Source: CAG-217 sp963638105
GTDB lineage: Bacteria > Bacillota > Clostridia > Oscillospirales > Acutalibacteraceae
DNA length: 64,000 nucleotides
Assembly (NCBI GenBank): GCA_963638105.1
Contig: CAVHPP010000002.1
Span: 1 to 64,000 of the forward strand
Direction of reading: 5' to 3'
Both the position numbers and the translations under genes were made by a program. The notes under the pieces were generated by a model. It was not told where the DNA came from and did no database searches. It saw only the letters and a list, made by a program, of their open reading frames with translations. Shown here in pieces: positions 50,459 to 59,486 of this stretch (positions within the stretch are counted from its first letter, which is position 1; every line of letters begins with the position of its first letter).

Positions 50459-52699
50459 ATGGCAGAAGTGTATGAGAATTTGGCCGGGCGGGTAGAAGAG
50501 ATCGTTTACCGCAACCCGGACAACGGTTATACCGTACTGCAACTGAATACAGGCGAGGCCAACGGGGACGGAGAGACTGTGGCCGGTGAGATGCCTCCCA
50601 TCAGCGAGGGGGAGGAGGCGGTGTTCCGCGGTCAGTGGACCATGCACCCTCGCTTTGGCCGCCAATTTAAGGCGGTACAGGTAACGGTAACCCTGCCGAA
50701 GGATGCCTCCGGCATTTTGCAATACCTGTCCGGCGGGATCATTAAGGGCATCGGTCCTTCTACGGCCACCAAGATCGTAGAGGCCTTTGGTGCCGACAGC
50801 TTGCAGGTGATCGAGAAGGAGCCGGAGCGACTGGCAGAACTAAAGGGCATCAGCCGCAGTATGGCCAAGAAGATCAGCCGGGAGTACAAAAATCAGTTTG
50901 CCTCCCGCCAGGCGCTGGAAGCGCTGGCCGGGATGGGCTTTACACAGGGAGAGGCGTTTAAGGCTTTTTCTTTTTTTGGACCGGAAGCACCGGAGATCCT
51001 GGCGGAGAACCCCTATGCCTTTGTGATCACCGGCAACGATCAGGGCATTCCCTTTGAACGGGCCCAGGAGATCGCAGAGGAACTGCCCCAGGCACCGGAC
51101 CCATCCTATCGGGATCAGGCGGCGGTAATTTATGTGGTGCAGTATAATTTGAAGAACGGCCATACCTGCCTGCCCCGGCGCAAGGTGATCCAGACAGCGG
51201 TGACCGGGTTGGATATGACCGAGGACCGGGCAGAGATGGCGTTGGACAACGCCTTGGAGGCGCGCCAACTGGTGCAAGAACAGATGGACGGACAGTCGTT
51301 TTTGTTTTTGCCCCATATTTATGAGGCGGAGCAGGGGATCGGTCAGCGGATTCGGGTGATGACCCAGTACCCGCCCCGGGAGTGCGAGATATTTACTTCC
51401 GAGATTCTGGCCTATGAGGGCGCTAATGGCATTGAACTGGACGAGAAGCAGCGCCGAGCCATTGAAATCGCGACCCAAAAGGGGCTGTTGATTTTGACCG
51501 GCGGCCCGGGTACCGGCAAGACCACTACCGTAAAAGGCATTATTGCCATGATGAAGAACCGGGGGCTGCGGGTGGCGCTGGCGGCGCCTACCGGTCGGGC
51601 TGCCCAGCGCATGACGGAGCTTACCGGCAGCGAGGCCAAGACCATTCACCGCCTGCTGGAAACCGAGCGGCGGGATGGGGAGCCGGAGCCGACCTTTGTC
51701 CACAATTTGCGCAATCCGCTGGATTTGGACGCAGTGATCGTGGACGAACTGTCTATGGTCGATGTGCTGCTCTTTTCTGCGCTTTTAGACGCGCTGCCGC
51801 TGCATTGCCGCCTGATTTTGGTAGGCGATGTGGATCAGCTGCCGCCGGTAGGGGCAGGCAATGTGCTGTCCGATCTGATCGCCGGTGGACGGATTGATGT
51901 GATCAGCCTGGATAAAGTGTTTCGCCAGGCGCAGAAAAGCCGTATCGTCACCAACGCCCACCGGGTGGTGGCCGGTAAAATGCCGGAGCTGGACTGTAAT
52001 ACCCCGGACTCGGACTTCTTTTTCTTAAATACAGCGTCCGTTTATGCCGTGCCTCGCAAGGTGGTGGAGCTGGTGACCCGGCGCATTCCTGCCGGTTACG
52101 GAATGGATAGCATAAAGGATATTCAGGTGCTGTGCCCCTCTCGCAAAGGGGCTGCCGGCACCGCATACCTAAATGCCCAATTGCAGGCGGCGCTGAACCC
52201 GCCGGACAAGCACAAGGCAGAGCTGGTGACGATGGGTCGCACGCTGCGGGAGGGCGACCGGGTCATGCAGATCAAAAACAACTATGATGTGCCCTGGTTT
52301 AAGAAAAACGGCGACAGCGGTGCCGGGGTGTTTAACGGTGATATTGGCATTCTTACCCGCATAGATCGGGGGCAGGATATTCTGAATGTGCAGTTTGACG
52401 ATCGGGAGGCCATGTATTCCCTGCAAAATGCGGACCAGCTGGACCTGGCCTATGCCATGACTGTGCATAAGAGCCAAGGCTCGGAGTTCTCCGCGGTGGT
52501 GATGCCCACCATCGGTGCGTCGCCCAAGCTATGCTATCGCAATTTGTTTTATACCGCTCTGACCCGTGCCAAGTCCCTGTTGATTTTGGTGGGCACGCGA
52601 GAGAGCATACAGGCCATGGTGGAGAATGATAAAAAAATGCTGCGATACAGCGGGCTTGTTCATTTTTTATCTGTTGACAATGACGGCCCGATACAGTAG
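50459..52699 (+). CDS. recD2: RecD2-type SF1 DNA helicase
   Basis: ATP-dependent 5'-3' helicase of the RecBC-independent RecD2 family, acting in repair and fork stability. The 746 residues have the long N-terminal RecD2 part with helix-hairpin-helix elements (LSGGIIKGIGPSTATKIVEA, LAELKGISRSMAKKIS, LAGMGFTQGEAFKAF). The helicase core follows: Walker A LTGGPGTGKTTTVKGI, DELSMVDVLL (Walker B), VGDVDQLPPVG, and AMTVHKSQGSEFSAVV near the end. ATG at 50459 has GGAG six bases upstream; an in-frame TTG at 50447 includes it. Confidence 0.95.
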   Translation: MAEVYENLAGRVEEIVYRNPDNGYTVLQLNTGEANGDGETVAGEMPPISEGEEAVFRGQWTMHPRFGRQFKAVQVTVTLPKDASGILQYLSGGIIKGIGPSTATKIVEAFGADSLQVIEKEPERLAELKGISRSMAKKISREYKNQFASRQALEALAGMGFTQGEAFKAFSFFGPEAPEILAENPYAFVITGNDQGIPFERAQEIAEELPQAPDPSYRDQAAVIYVVQYNLKNGHTCLPRRKVIQTAVTGLDMTEDRAEMALDNALEARQLVQEQMDGQSFLFLPHIYEAEQGIGQRIRVMTQYPPRECEIFTSEILAYEGANGIELDEKQRRAIEIATQKGLLILTGGPGTGKTTTVKGIIAMMKNRGLRVALAAPTGRAAQRMTELTGSEAKTIHRLLETERRDGEPEPTFVHNLRNPLDLDAVIVDELSMVDVLLFSALLDALPLHCRLILVGDVDQLPPVGAGNVLSDLIAGGRIDVISLDKVFRQAQKSRIVTNAHRVVAGKMPELDCNTPDSDFFFLNTASVYAVPRKVVELVTRRIPAGYGMDSIKDIQVLCPSRKGAAGTAYLNAQLQAALNPPDKHKAELVTMGRTLREGDRVMQIKNNYDVPWFKKNGDSGAGVFNGDIGILTRIDRGQDILNVQFDDREAMYSLQNADQLDLAYAMTVHKSQGSEFSAVVMPTIGASPKLCYRNLFYTALTRAKSLLILVGTRESIQAMVENDKKMLRYSGLVHFLSVDNDGPIQ

Positions 52700-52702
52700 C
52701 AT
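52674..52702 (+). promoter_or_regulatory. promoter of mreB inside the recD2 3' end
   Basis: TTGACA at 52674-52679 and TAGCAT at 52697-52702, 17-base spacer, predicting transcription start in the recD2-mreB gap. Confidence 0.55.
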
Positions 52703-52736
52703 ATAGAAAAGTGATTTTTGTTTAGGACGGATGTTT

Positions 52737-53768
52737 ATGTTTGGATATGATTTGGGCATTGATCTGGGCACCACCAATATTGTCATCGGCGTGCCCGGCA
52801 AGGGCATACGGCTGGACGAACCGGCCTATGTGGCCTATGATGAGGAAAAAGAGAAGGTGCTGTACGCCGGTAAGCGAGCCTATTTCTTAGAGGGGCGCGA
52901 GCCGGAGGGCCTGCGTGTGGAGCGGCCCATTCTCTCCGGCGTGGTGGGCCATTACGAGCTGGCCCAGCAGATGATGCGCCATTTTATCAATAAAGTGATC
53001 GGCAACAGCTTGTTTAAGCCTCGTGTGGTGGTGTCTGTGCCGGCTATGCACACGGATGTGGAGAAGCGCACCATTGTGTCCGTGATGATCCACGCCGGTG
53101 CCCGTTCCGTGTGCCTGGTGGAGGAGCCGTTGTGCGCCGCCTTTGGTGCCGGGATCGACCCCATGCAGCCCTCCGGCGCTTTTGTGATCGACCTGGGCGG
53201 CGGCACGGTGGATATGGCTGTGATCAGCCAGGGCGCTATGAGCCAGTCCGAGTCCCTGAAAGTGGGAGGCAACGACCTGGACGCGGAGATTGTCAAGTTC
53301 CTGCGAGAGGCGCACAACGTGGCTGTTGGCCTGCGCACCGCAGAGGAGATTAAGCGCACGGTGGCCTGCGCCCTGCCCAGAGAGGAAGATGTAACCACCT
53401 ATGCGAAGGGGCAGGATCTGCTTACCGGTTTGCCTCGGGAGGTAGAGATCAGCGGCAACGCTCTGTATTTGGCGCTGCAACCGTATTTTGAGACGGTGGC
53501 GGAGCACGCCGGGGCGCTGTTTGAGCGCACCTCACCCCAGTTGGTAACAGACATCGGCAACACCGGCGTATTGCTCACCGGCGGCGGTGCCAATATTTGC
53601 AATATAGATCGTCTGTTTTCGGACGCATTGGGCGGCGTGCCGGTGCGTAAGGCCACGGACGAAATGCACTGCGTGGCCAAGGGCTGCGTGGTGGCGCTGG
53701 AAAAAATGCACCTTTTGGATCAGTACGGCTATCGGTATCAGACCAAAGAAGATGCCCATATTCGCTGA
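52737..53768 (+). CDS. mreB: MreB/Mbl-family actin-like protein
   Basis: Actin homologue guiding lateral wall synthesis. The 343 residues have phosphate-1 GIDLGTTNIVIGVPGKGI, phosphate-2 AFVIDLGGGTVDMAVIS and the adenosine motif VLLTGGGANICNIDRLFSDA. GRxP-type interior parts such as VVVSVPAMHTDVEKRT are recognisable but diverged. The ATG at 52737 is better spaced from AGGACGG than 52731. mreC and mreD are not adjacent; ECF transporter genes follow directly. Confidence 0.9.
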   Translation: MFGYDLGIDLGTTNIVIGVPGKGIRLDEPAYVAYDEEKEKVLYAGKRAYFLEGREPEGLRVERPILSGVVGHYELAQQMMRHFINKVIGNSLFKPRVVVSVPAMHTDVEKRTIVSVMIHAGARSVCLVEEPLCAAFGAGIDPMQPSGAFVIDLGGGTVDMAVISQGAMSQSESLKVGGNDLDAEIVKFLREAHNVAVGLRTAEEIKRTVACALPREEDVTTYAKGQDLLTGLPREVEISGNALYLALQPYFETVAEHAGALFERTSPQLVTDIGNTGVLLTGGGANICNIDRLFSDALGGVPVRKATDEMHCVAKGCVVALEKMHLLDQYGYRYQTKEDAHIR

Positions 53769-54625
53769 TGGTTCGGTTTGCCAAGTGGCACCCATTGGTG
53801 CAGTTCTGTTTCTTTTTGTGCGTATTGCTGCTCACTTGCCTGAGCCGACACCCGGTGCCGGTGGCGCTGTCTTTGCTGGGGGCGGCGGTGTACCTGCTGC
53901 TGACGGACGGTGGCCGCAGCGGGCGCAGTCTTTTGTGCGTGCCGGTGCTGGTGGCGCTGGTGGGCGGCTTTAACTTTTTGTTTGCCCACTGGGGCGTTAC
54001 AGTGCTCTTTAGTCGGGGCGACACCCAGTTTACTTTGGAGAGCCTGATTTATGGCTGCTTCCAGGGGGGCATATTCGCCGGGGTGGTGCTGTGGCTGGCG
54101 GTGTTTGGCCGCGTGCTGGGCAGCGATCGGCTGCTGGCGGTTACCGGTCGAGCGGCGCCCCGCTTTTCCCTTTTATTTTCTATGACTTTAGGGTGTATTG
54201 CCCGCTTTCGGGAGAATGCACGGCGAATCCGCCTGGCTCGTGCCGGTGCGGGACTGGCGAAAGCAAAGCCCCTGCATGAGGCGCTGGAACAGTTTTCTAC
54301 GCTGGTCACCTTGTCCCTGGAGGGGAGTATGACCACAGCGGACGCTATGCGCGCACGGGGCTACGGCAAGGGCCGTCGTCGGGTGTACGATCCGTTTACT
54401 TTCGGTGTGGCGGACGGCGTAGGGCTGGCTGTGGTGCTCCTACTGAGTATCACGGTGCTGGCGGTGGCGCTCACCGGCGGCTTTACTTTTTATTTTGACC
54501 CGCAGCTGGAATGGGTCACCCTGTCTCCCTTAGGGGCGGCGGCAGCGGGCTTGCTTTGTTTTTGCCCGGCAATCTCAAATATAGGGGAGGCACTGCAATG
54601 GCGGCGATTGAAGCGGAAAAACTGA
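53768..54625 (+). CDS. ecfT: energy-coupling factor transporter, T component
   Basis: Membrane scaffold that couples the ATPases to the substrate-binding S protein. The 285 residues have several hydrophobic helices and the two coupling helices with Ala-Arg-Gly-type motifs: ARRIRLARAGAGLAKAKPLH and ADAMRARGYGKGRRR. It overlaps mreB by one base and the ATPase gene by 28, so translation is coupled. EcfT is shared by many S components or dedicated; here all parts are in one operon. Confidence 0.9.
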   Translation: MVRFAKWHPLVQFCFFLCVLLLTCLSRHPVPVALSLLGAAVYLLLTDGGRSGRSLLCVPVLVALVGGFNFLFAHWGVTVLFSRGDTQFTLESLIYGCFQGGIFAGVVLWLAVFGRVLGSDRLLAVTGRAAPRFSLLFSMTLGCIARFRENARRIRLARAGAGLAKAKPLHEALEQFSTLVTLSLEGSMTTADAMRARGYGKGRRRVYDPFTFGVADGVGLAVVLLLSITVLAVALTGGFTFYFDPQLEWVTLSPLGAAAAGLLCFCPAISNIGEALQWRRLKRKN

Positions 54626-56076
54626 ATTTCACCTACCCGGACGCTGCCGGTGCGGCACTCTCTGATGTGACCTTTTCCATTCCGGCAGGGGGCTTTTATT
54701 TGCTGATGGGGCCCTCCGGCAGCGGCAAGAGCACTTTGCTGCGGCTGCTGCAAGGGGAGATTGCACCCCACGGTGCTTTGACCGGGCAGCTGCGCTGTGA
54801 CAGCCCGGCAGGCTTTGTTTTCCAAAATCCACAGGACAGTATGGTTACGGACAGCGTGCAGCGGGAATTGGCCTTCTCGCCGGAGCACGCCGGGCTGGAC
54901 GGTGCCGCCGTGGCACGGCGGGTGGGGGAGTGCGCCGCATTCTTCCATTTGGAGCCGCTGTTGGAGCGCACCACTGCCTCTTTGTCCGGCGGGGAACAGC
55001 AGCTGCTGTCCCTGGCGGCAGCCATGACCGGCTCACCTGGGGTGCTGCTGTTGGACGAACCTTGTGCGGCGCTGGATCCGGCGGCGGAAGAAAAATTTTT
55101 GCAGGTGCTGCTGCGGCTGAACCGAGAGCTGGGTGTAACGGTGCTGATGAGCACCCACACCCCCGGCGCAGCTTTGGCACAGGCGGACGGCGTGCTGTTG
55201 CTTAACGCCGGGCGCTGTTCCTGTTACGACGATCCCCGCGCTTTTGCCCGCGCCTTGCGGCAAAGCGGTGACCCCATGTTGCAGGCGCTGCCGGTGGGGG
55301 CCATCCTGTTTGACGAAGTACCGCTGACGGTGCGGGAGGCCCAGCCTTTGGCCGCCCACCTGCGGTGCAAGCCGGCGCCTGCGCCCCAACCTGCGGGCAA
55401 GCCGGTACTGACCTTAAAAGAAATTTGTTTTGCTTATGAGAAAAAGAGTGCCGATGTGCTCTTTCGCCTGTCCCTGACCTTAACGGCAGGCAAGTGCTAC
55501 GCCATTGTAGGCGCCAACGGCAGCGGCAAGAGCACCCTGCTGGGGGTGATGGCCGGTGTGTTGAAGCCCTATGCGGGCAAGGTGCAGCGCCCGGTGCCCA
55601 CGGCCTTGCTGCCCCAAACGGTGCAGTACCTGTTTACCCGGGATCGGGTAGATCAGTTGGTGCAGGCGGGAACATTACAACACCTGGGCATGGCGCACCT
55701 GGCCGCCCGGCACCCGCTGGATCTGTCCGGCGGCGAAAGCCGACTGGTGGGGCTGGGCATGGTGCTGGACACCGGCGCCGATGTGCTGCTGCTGGATGAG
55801 CCTACCGCCGGGTTGGACGCAGGTGCAAAAGCGCAGCTGGGCGCCCGGTTACGCCACTTGTGTGCTGCCGGTAAAACGGTGGTGTTGGTGACGCACGATC
55901 TGGATTTTGCCGGTACTTACAGCGATGAAGCGGCCTTTCTGTGCAACCGGGTGGTGACCCCACCTCGGCCTCGGCGGGCTTTCTTTGCCGGCATGGAGCT
56001 TTACACCACCGGCGTGCGCCGGGTGACCTGCCGTGCGCTGCCGGACGCCGTATCGCCGGAGGATCTGGTTCTATGA
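54598..56076 (+). CDS. ECF transporter fused ATP-binding protein (A-A')
   Basis: A 492-residue duplicated ABC ATPase. Domain 1 (about 1-230) has Walker A LMGPSGSGKSTLLRLL, signature LSGGEQQLLSLAA and Walker B VLLLDEPCAALDP. Domain 2 (about 290-480) has Walker A VGANGSGKSTLLGVM, signature LSGGESRLVGLGM and Walker B VLLLDEPTAGLDA. Usual EcfA1 and EcfA2 are thus joined in one chain. Start at 54598 has AGGGGAGG upstream. Lies between T and S components. Confidence 0.92.
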   Translation: MAAIEAEKLNFTYPDAAGAALSDVTFSIPAGGFYLLMGPSGSGKSTLLRLLQGEIAPHGALTGQLRCDSPAGFVFQNPQDSMVTDSVQRELAFSPEHAGLDGAAVARRVGECAAFFHLEPLLERTTASLSGGEQQLLSLAAAMTGSPGVLLLDEPCAALDPAAEEKFLQVLLRLNRELGVTVLMSTHTPGAALAQADGVLLLNAGRCSCYDDPRAFARALRQSGDPMLQALPVGAILFDEVPLTVREAQPLAAHLRCKPAPAPQPAGKPVLTLKEICFAYEKKSADVLFRLSLTLTAGKCYAIVGANGSGKSTLLGVMAGVLKPYAGKVQRPVPTALLPQTVQYLFTRDRVDQLVQAGTLQHLGMAHLAARHPLDLSGGESRLVGLGMVLDTGADVLLLDEPTAGLDAGAKAQLGARLRHLCAAGKTVVLVTHDLDFAGTYSDEAAFLCNRVVTPPRPRRAFFAGMELYTTGVRRVTCRALPDAVSPEDLVL

Positions 56077-56786
56077 AGCGGGTGCTCCTGACGATTTTGT
56101 TTTTGGTTTTGCCGGTGCTGCTGGTGGTGTGGCAGGTGTGCTTTGCAGACACCACCTCTTGGTACTTGGTGGCGGCGGTTTTGCTGCTGCTCAGTGCGCT
56201 GCCGTTCTTTTTGCACCTGGAGCGGAAGCCGATCTCTGCCCGAGAGATGGCGCTGCTGTCCGTCTTAACGGCGCTGGCGGTGGTCAGCCGGGCAGTGTTT
56301 TATCTGATCCCTCAGGTGAAGCCCATTGCCGCGGTGGTGATCGTGGCCGGTATGTGCCTTGGCCCCTTTTCCGGCTATATGGTGGGGGCGCTGTCCGCCT
56401 TTTTGTCTAACTTTCTGTTTGGGCAAGGCATATGGACCCCCTTTCAAATGGTGGCGCTGGGATTGGTGGGGCTGCTGGCCGGCATGCTGCTGCGTCCCGG
56501 ACGGGTGAACCGCTGGGCGCTGGCGCTGGTGGGCTTCTTTTTAGCCACAGTGGTGTACGGCCTGGTGGTGGATTTGAGCACGGTTTTAATGACAGTGACG
56601 GACTTTACTTGGCCTGCGGTGCTGGCGGTGTATGCTTCCGGTGCACCTTTTGATTTGGTGTTTGGCGGGTCTACCGCAGTTTTTCTGGTGCTGTTTGGTA
56701 CGCCGCTGGAGCAAAAGATTACCCGCCTGCAACGAAAATACGGCCTGTTGGAGCGCAAAGCCACCGCAGGAGATAAGGAGAATTGA
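56073..56786 (+). CDS. ECF transporter substrate-binding (S) component
   Basis: A 237-residue membrane protein with about six helices that binds the imported vitamin or similar solute. Useful segments are SVLTALAVVSRAVFYLIPQV with KPIAAVVIVAGMCLGPFSGY and FGQGIWTPFQMVALGL. This pattern resembles the S components annotated as CbrT-like (cobalamin-related), but the assignment is not firm. ATG overlaps the ATPase stop as ATGA. A long N-terminal helix precedes the usual S fold. Confidence 0.82.
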   Translation: MKRVLLTILFLVLPVLLVVWQVCFADTTSWYLVAAVLLLLSALPFFLHLERKPISAREMALLSVLTALAVVSRAVFYLIPQVKPIAAVVIVAGMCLGPFSGYMVGALSAFLSNFLFGQGIWTPFQMVALGLVGLLAGMLLRPGRVNRWALALVGFFLATVVYGLVVDLSTVLMTVTDFTWPAVLAVYASGAPFDLVFGGSTAVFLVLFGTPLEQKITRLQRKYGLLERKATAGDKEN

Positions 56787-56787
56787 C

Positions 56788-57045
56788 ATGAATAAAACGA
56801 TTATGGATAAGCTGGCACGCTTTGCCCAGACCAGTGCGATTATCGGTCTGTGCCTTTTGGGTATTTGTCCCGCTTTTGGCATTATGGCTATGGTCGTGCC
56901 GGCGGTGTTTAAGCAAAAGGGCGCGGAGCTGACAGAGGAAAATCAACAGCTGTGCCACAGAGCGCAAATCATGGGCGCGGTATCTTTGGTGCTGTTTGTG
57001 ATTGATGTGATCCTCGCTTCAATCTTGTATGCCAAGTTCAAATGA
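56788..57045 (+). CDS. small two-helix membrane protein
   Basis: An 85-residue protein with two hydrophobic segments (about 17-40 ICPAFGIMAMVVPAVF region, and 61-80 VSLVLFVIDVILASILYA) and a polar middle (GAELTEENQQLCHRAQ). I do not recognise a family. It follows the S component closely with GGAG upstream, so it may be an accessory of the ECF transporter or an unrelated short gene at the end of the operon. Confidence 0.65.
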   Translation: MNKTIMDKLARFAQTSAIIGLCLLGICPAFGIMAMVVPAVFKQKGAELTEENQQLCHRAQIMGAVSLVLFVIDVILASILYAKFK

Positions 57046-57061
57046 TCTAAGGCTTAAAGAA

Positions 57062-57093
57062 AAGCGGAGGTGCGTTTTGCACCTCCGCTTCTT
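57062..57093. terminator. bidirectional terminator between ECF operon and galE
   Basis: AAGCGGAGGTGC and GCACCTCCGCTT form a perfect 12-bp stem with a 5-base loop; T-rich sequence lies on both sides. Confidence 0.85.
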
Positions 57094-57114
57094 CTATATA
57101 CACTTATTATAAAA

Positions 57115-58131
57115 TCAGTCCGGATAACCGTTGGGGTTCTGCTTTTGCCAGCGCCAGGAGTCCTCGCACATTTCTTCCAGCGAGCGGGTAGCCTGCCAGC
57201 CCAGTTCACGCTTAGCCTTGGAGGGGTCGCAGTAGCAGGTGGCAATATCGCCGTCCCGGCGGGGTTTGATTTCATAGGGAATGGCCACGCCGTTGGCCTT
57301 TTCAAAGGCTTTGACCACATCCAGCACACTGTAACCGATGCCGGTGCCCAGATTGTAGATAAACAGGCCTTGATCCTTTTCCAGTTTTTCCACTGCCTTT
57401 ACATGACCCAGCGCCAGATCTACCACATGAATATAGTCCCGTACGCCGGTGCCGTCCGGGGTGGGGTAGTCGTTGCCAAACACGCCCAGCTTCTTGAGCT
57501 TACCCACAGCCACTTGGGTAATGTAGGGCATCAGGTTGTTGGGAATGCCATTGGGGTCCTCGCCCATGGTGCCGCTTTTGTGGGCGCCGATGGGGTTAAA
57601 GTACCGCAGCAGGCAAATGCTCCAGCTGGGATCGCTCACATACAGATCCTGGAGAATGCACTCGATCATATATTTGGTGCGACCGTAGGGGTTGGTGACC
57701 CCACCGATCTCCATATCCTCGGTAAAGGGGGCAATGTTGTTCATGCCGTACACCGTGGCAGAGGAGCTAAAGATGATCTTTTTGCAGCCATGGTGGCGCA
57801 TCACATCCAGCAGCACCAGGGTGCCGTTTACATTGTTGTCAAAGTATTCCAGGGGTTTGTGCACGCTCTCGCCCACGGCCTTCAGCCCGGCAAAGTGGAT
57901 CACGCAGTCAATGTCCTCTGCCTCAAAGACTTTGTTCAGACCCTCTCGGTCCCGAATGTCGCATTCGTAGAACTTAAAGTCCCGATCCACCAGCGCGCGG
58001 ATCCGATCCAGCGACGAGTGCTTGCAGTTGTAAAAATTATCCAGGATCACCACATCCTGGCCTGCGTTGATTAACTCCACGCAGGTGTGAGAGCCGATAT
58101 AACCGGCGCCGCCTGTTACAAGTACAGCCAT
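57115..58131 (-). CDS. galE: UDP-glucose 4-epimerase
   Basis: Interconverts UDP-glucose and UDP-galactose for the Leloir pathway and surface polysaccharides. The 338 residues begin AVLVTGGAGYIGSHTCVELI (NAD-binding) and have the SDR catalytic Ser/Tyr pair in IFSSSATVYG and PYGRTKYMIE. The ending QKQNPNGYPD is typical. AAGGAGG lies upstream on the minus strand. It is a single gene with its own promoter. Confidence 0.96.
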   Translation of the reverse strand: MAVLVTGGAGYIGSHTCVELINAGQDVVILDNFYNCKHSSLDRIRALVDRDFKFYECDIRDREGLNKVFEAEDIDCVIHFAGLKAVGESVHKPLEYFDNNVNGTLVLLDVMRHHGCKKIIFSSSATVYGMNNIAPFTEDMEIGGVTNPYGRTKYMIECILQDLYVSDPSWSICLLRYFNPIGAHKSGTMGEDPNGIPNNLMPYITQVAVGKLKKLGVFGNDYPTPDGTGVRDYIHVVDLALGHVKAVEKLEKDQGLFIYNLGTGIGYSVLDVVKAFEKANGVAIPYEIKPRRDGDIATCYCDPSKAKRELGWQATRSLEEMCEDSWRWQKQNPNGYPD

Positions 58132-58172
58132 CTTTTTTCCTCCTTGGTTGTGGGGTTCTTTCTTGAAACTTC

Positions 58173-58201
58173 ATTATATACCCCTTTGCCGCCAAAGTAA
58201 A
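58173..58201 (-). promoter_or_regulatory. promoter of galE
   Basis: On the minus strand TTTACT (58201-58196) and TATAAT (58178-58173) are separated by 17 bases. Confidence 0.65.
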
Positions 58202-58434
58202 TAAGGAAGTTGCAGTTTTCTCTGTGGGCAGGGACGGTTTTTGTTCGGCTTTGATCTTGTCAAGCCAACTATACAACCTGTACACCGGCAAAAAGCGCAA
58301 AAAGCCCGACATCACGCCAAAAAGTATAAGTGCGTTTTACAATGAGTAATAAATGTACGGAAATTTTAACCAAATTCCTTGCGCTTTTTAGACGATTTTT
58401 TTACATTTTGGTGTCCAAATTCGCCGGAAGCCTG
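58202..58434. other. non-coding gap between galE and atp promoters
   Basis: Together with the flanking promoters the gap is about 370 bases. I see no convincing gene, no clear terminator and no known RNA. It is AT-rich toward the atp side, and a small TATACA near 58270 lacks a partner -35. Confidence 0.5.
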
Positions 58435-58463
58435 TTTACTTTTGAGGGGTAGGGGTGTAAAAT
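58435..58463 (+). promoter_or_regulatory. promoter of the atp operon
   Basis: TTTACT at 58435-58440 and TAAAAT at 58458-58463 with a 17-base spacer. It gives a leader of about 30 bases before atpB. Confidence 0.6.
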
Positions 58464-58500
58464 GAGCAGTGGAATTAAGGATTGATTGGAGGTGACGGCG

Positions 58501-59199
58501 TTGCTGCTGAAAACCGATGTGGCAAGTAAATTGATCGAAGAACTGAATACGGAAACGGTGTTCAGTCTGTTTGGCGGCAAGCTCAAGATCGACGAGGGCA
58601 CAGTCGTCAGCTGGATCATTATGGCGGTGTTCCTGATCGCCGGTATTTTGCTCACCCGTGGGCTGAAGGTGGAGGGCAAGCTCTCCAAACGCCAGCTGTT
58701 TATTGAAATGTGCGTAGACAAAATGCGTACATTCTTCCACAACGTTATGGGTTCGGACGGAGATCGCTACATTCCCTGGATGATGACGGTAGCCATTTAT
58801 ATCGGTGCCTGCAATATGTGCGGTATCTTCGGCTTTAAGTCTCCTACCAAGGAACTGAATGTGACCTTAGGTCTGGCGCTGACCAGCATTATCTTGGTTC
58901 AGTATGCCGGTATTCATAAGAAGGGTACGAAGGGATGGCTTAAGTCCTTTGCGAAGCCGGTACCCATCGTACTGCCCATCAATTTGTTGGAGCTGGTCAT
59001 CAAGCCCATGTCTCTTTGCTTCCGACTTTTCGGCAACATCATCGGCGCTTTCATTATTATGAAGCTGATCGAAGCGGTGGTGCCGGTAGCAATTCCGGTG
59101 GCATTGAGCCTTTACTTTGATATTTTCGATGGTTTTATCCAGGCGTATGTGTTCGTCTTTTTGACCTCACTGTACATTCAGGAAGCCATTGAAGATTAA
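58501..59199 (+). CDS. atpB: ATP synthase Fo subunit a
   Basis: Membrane stator channel subunit. The 232 residues have about five helices; the essential Arg lies in KPMSLCFRLFGNIIGAFI, and the C-terminal AYVFVFLTSLYIQEAIED is classical. No ATG fits: a TTG at 58501 lies six bases after GGAGGTG and is the best start; GTG 58492 and TTG 58486 overlap that signal. No atpI precedes it. Confidence 0.93.
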   Translation: MLLKTDVASKLIEELNTETVFSLFGGKLKIDEGTVVSWIIMAVFLIAGILLTRGLKVEGKLSKRQLFIEMCVDKMRTFFHNVMGSDGDRYIPWMMTVAIYIGACNMCGIFGFKSPTKELNVTLGLALTSIILVQYAGIHKKGTKGWLKSFAKPVPIVLPINLLELVIKPMSLCFRLFGNIIGAFIIMKLIEAVVPVAIPVALSLYFDIFDGFIQAYVFVFLTSLYIQEAIED

Positions 59200-59231
59200 A
59201 TAGAACTTTTACAGAAAAGGAGAAATTTATC

Positions 59232-59450
59232 ATGACAGTAGCAATCGCAGCGGCAATCGCCGTACTTACAGGTGTAGCAGCAGGTCTCGGCATCGGCCTT
59301 GCAACCGGTAAGGCAGTAGACGCCATCGCTCGTCAGCCCGAGGCTGCCGGTGACATTCGTACCGCTCTGATCCTGGGCTGCGCCCTGGCAGAGGCAACGG
59401 CTGTTTACGGTCTGGTTATCGGTATTTTGATCATCTTCATTATGAAATAA
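59232..59450 (+). CDS. atpE: ATP synthase Fo subunit c
   Basis: Rotor-ring proteolipid, 72 residues, two helices joined by the polar loop ARQPEAAGD. The ion-binding Glu lies in CALAEATAVYGLVIG. Residues equivalent to the Na+ ligands of Ilyobacter (Gln32 and Ser66) are Ile and Ala here, which favours proton coupling. AAAAGGAG precedes the start. Confidence 0.96.
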   Translation: MTVAIAAAIAVLTGVAAGLGIGLATGKAVDAIARQPEAAGDIRTALILGCALAEATAVYGLVIGILIIFIMK

Positions 59451-59486
59451 CCGAGAAAATCCACAAGCAGAAAGGAAGCAGTGTCT

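Noticed and set aside
58202..58434. Small RNA or tRNA gene in the galE-atpB gap
   Set aside because: I find no cloverleaf, no T-loop consensus and no convincing promoter-terminator pair.
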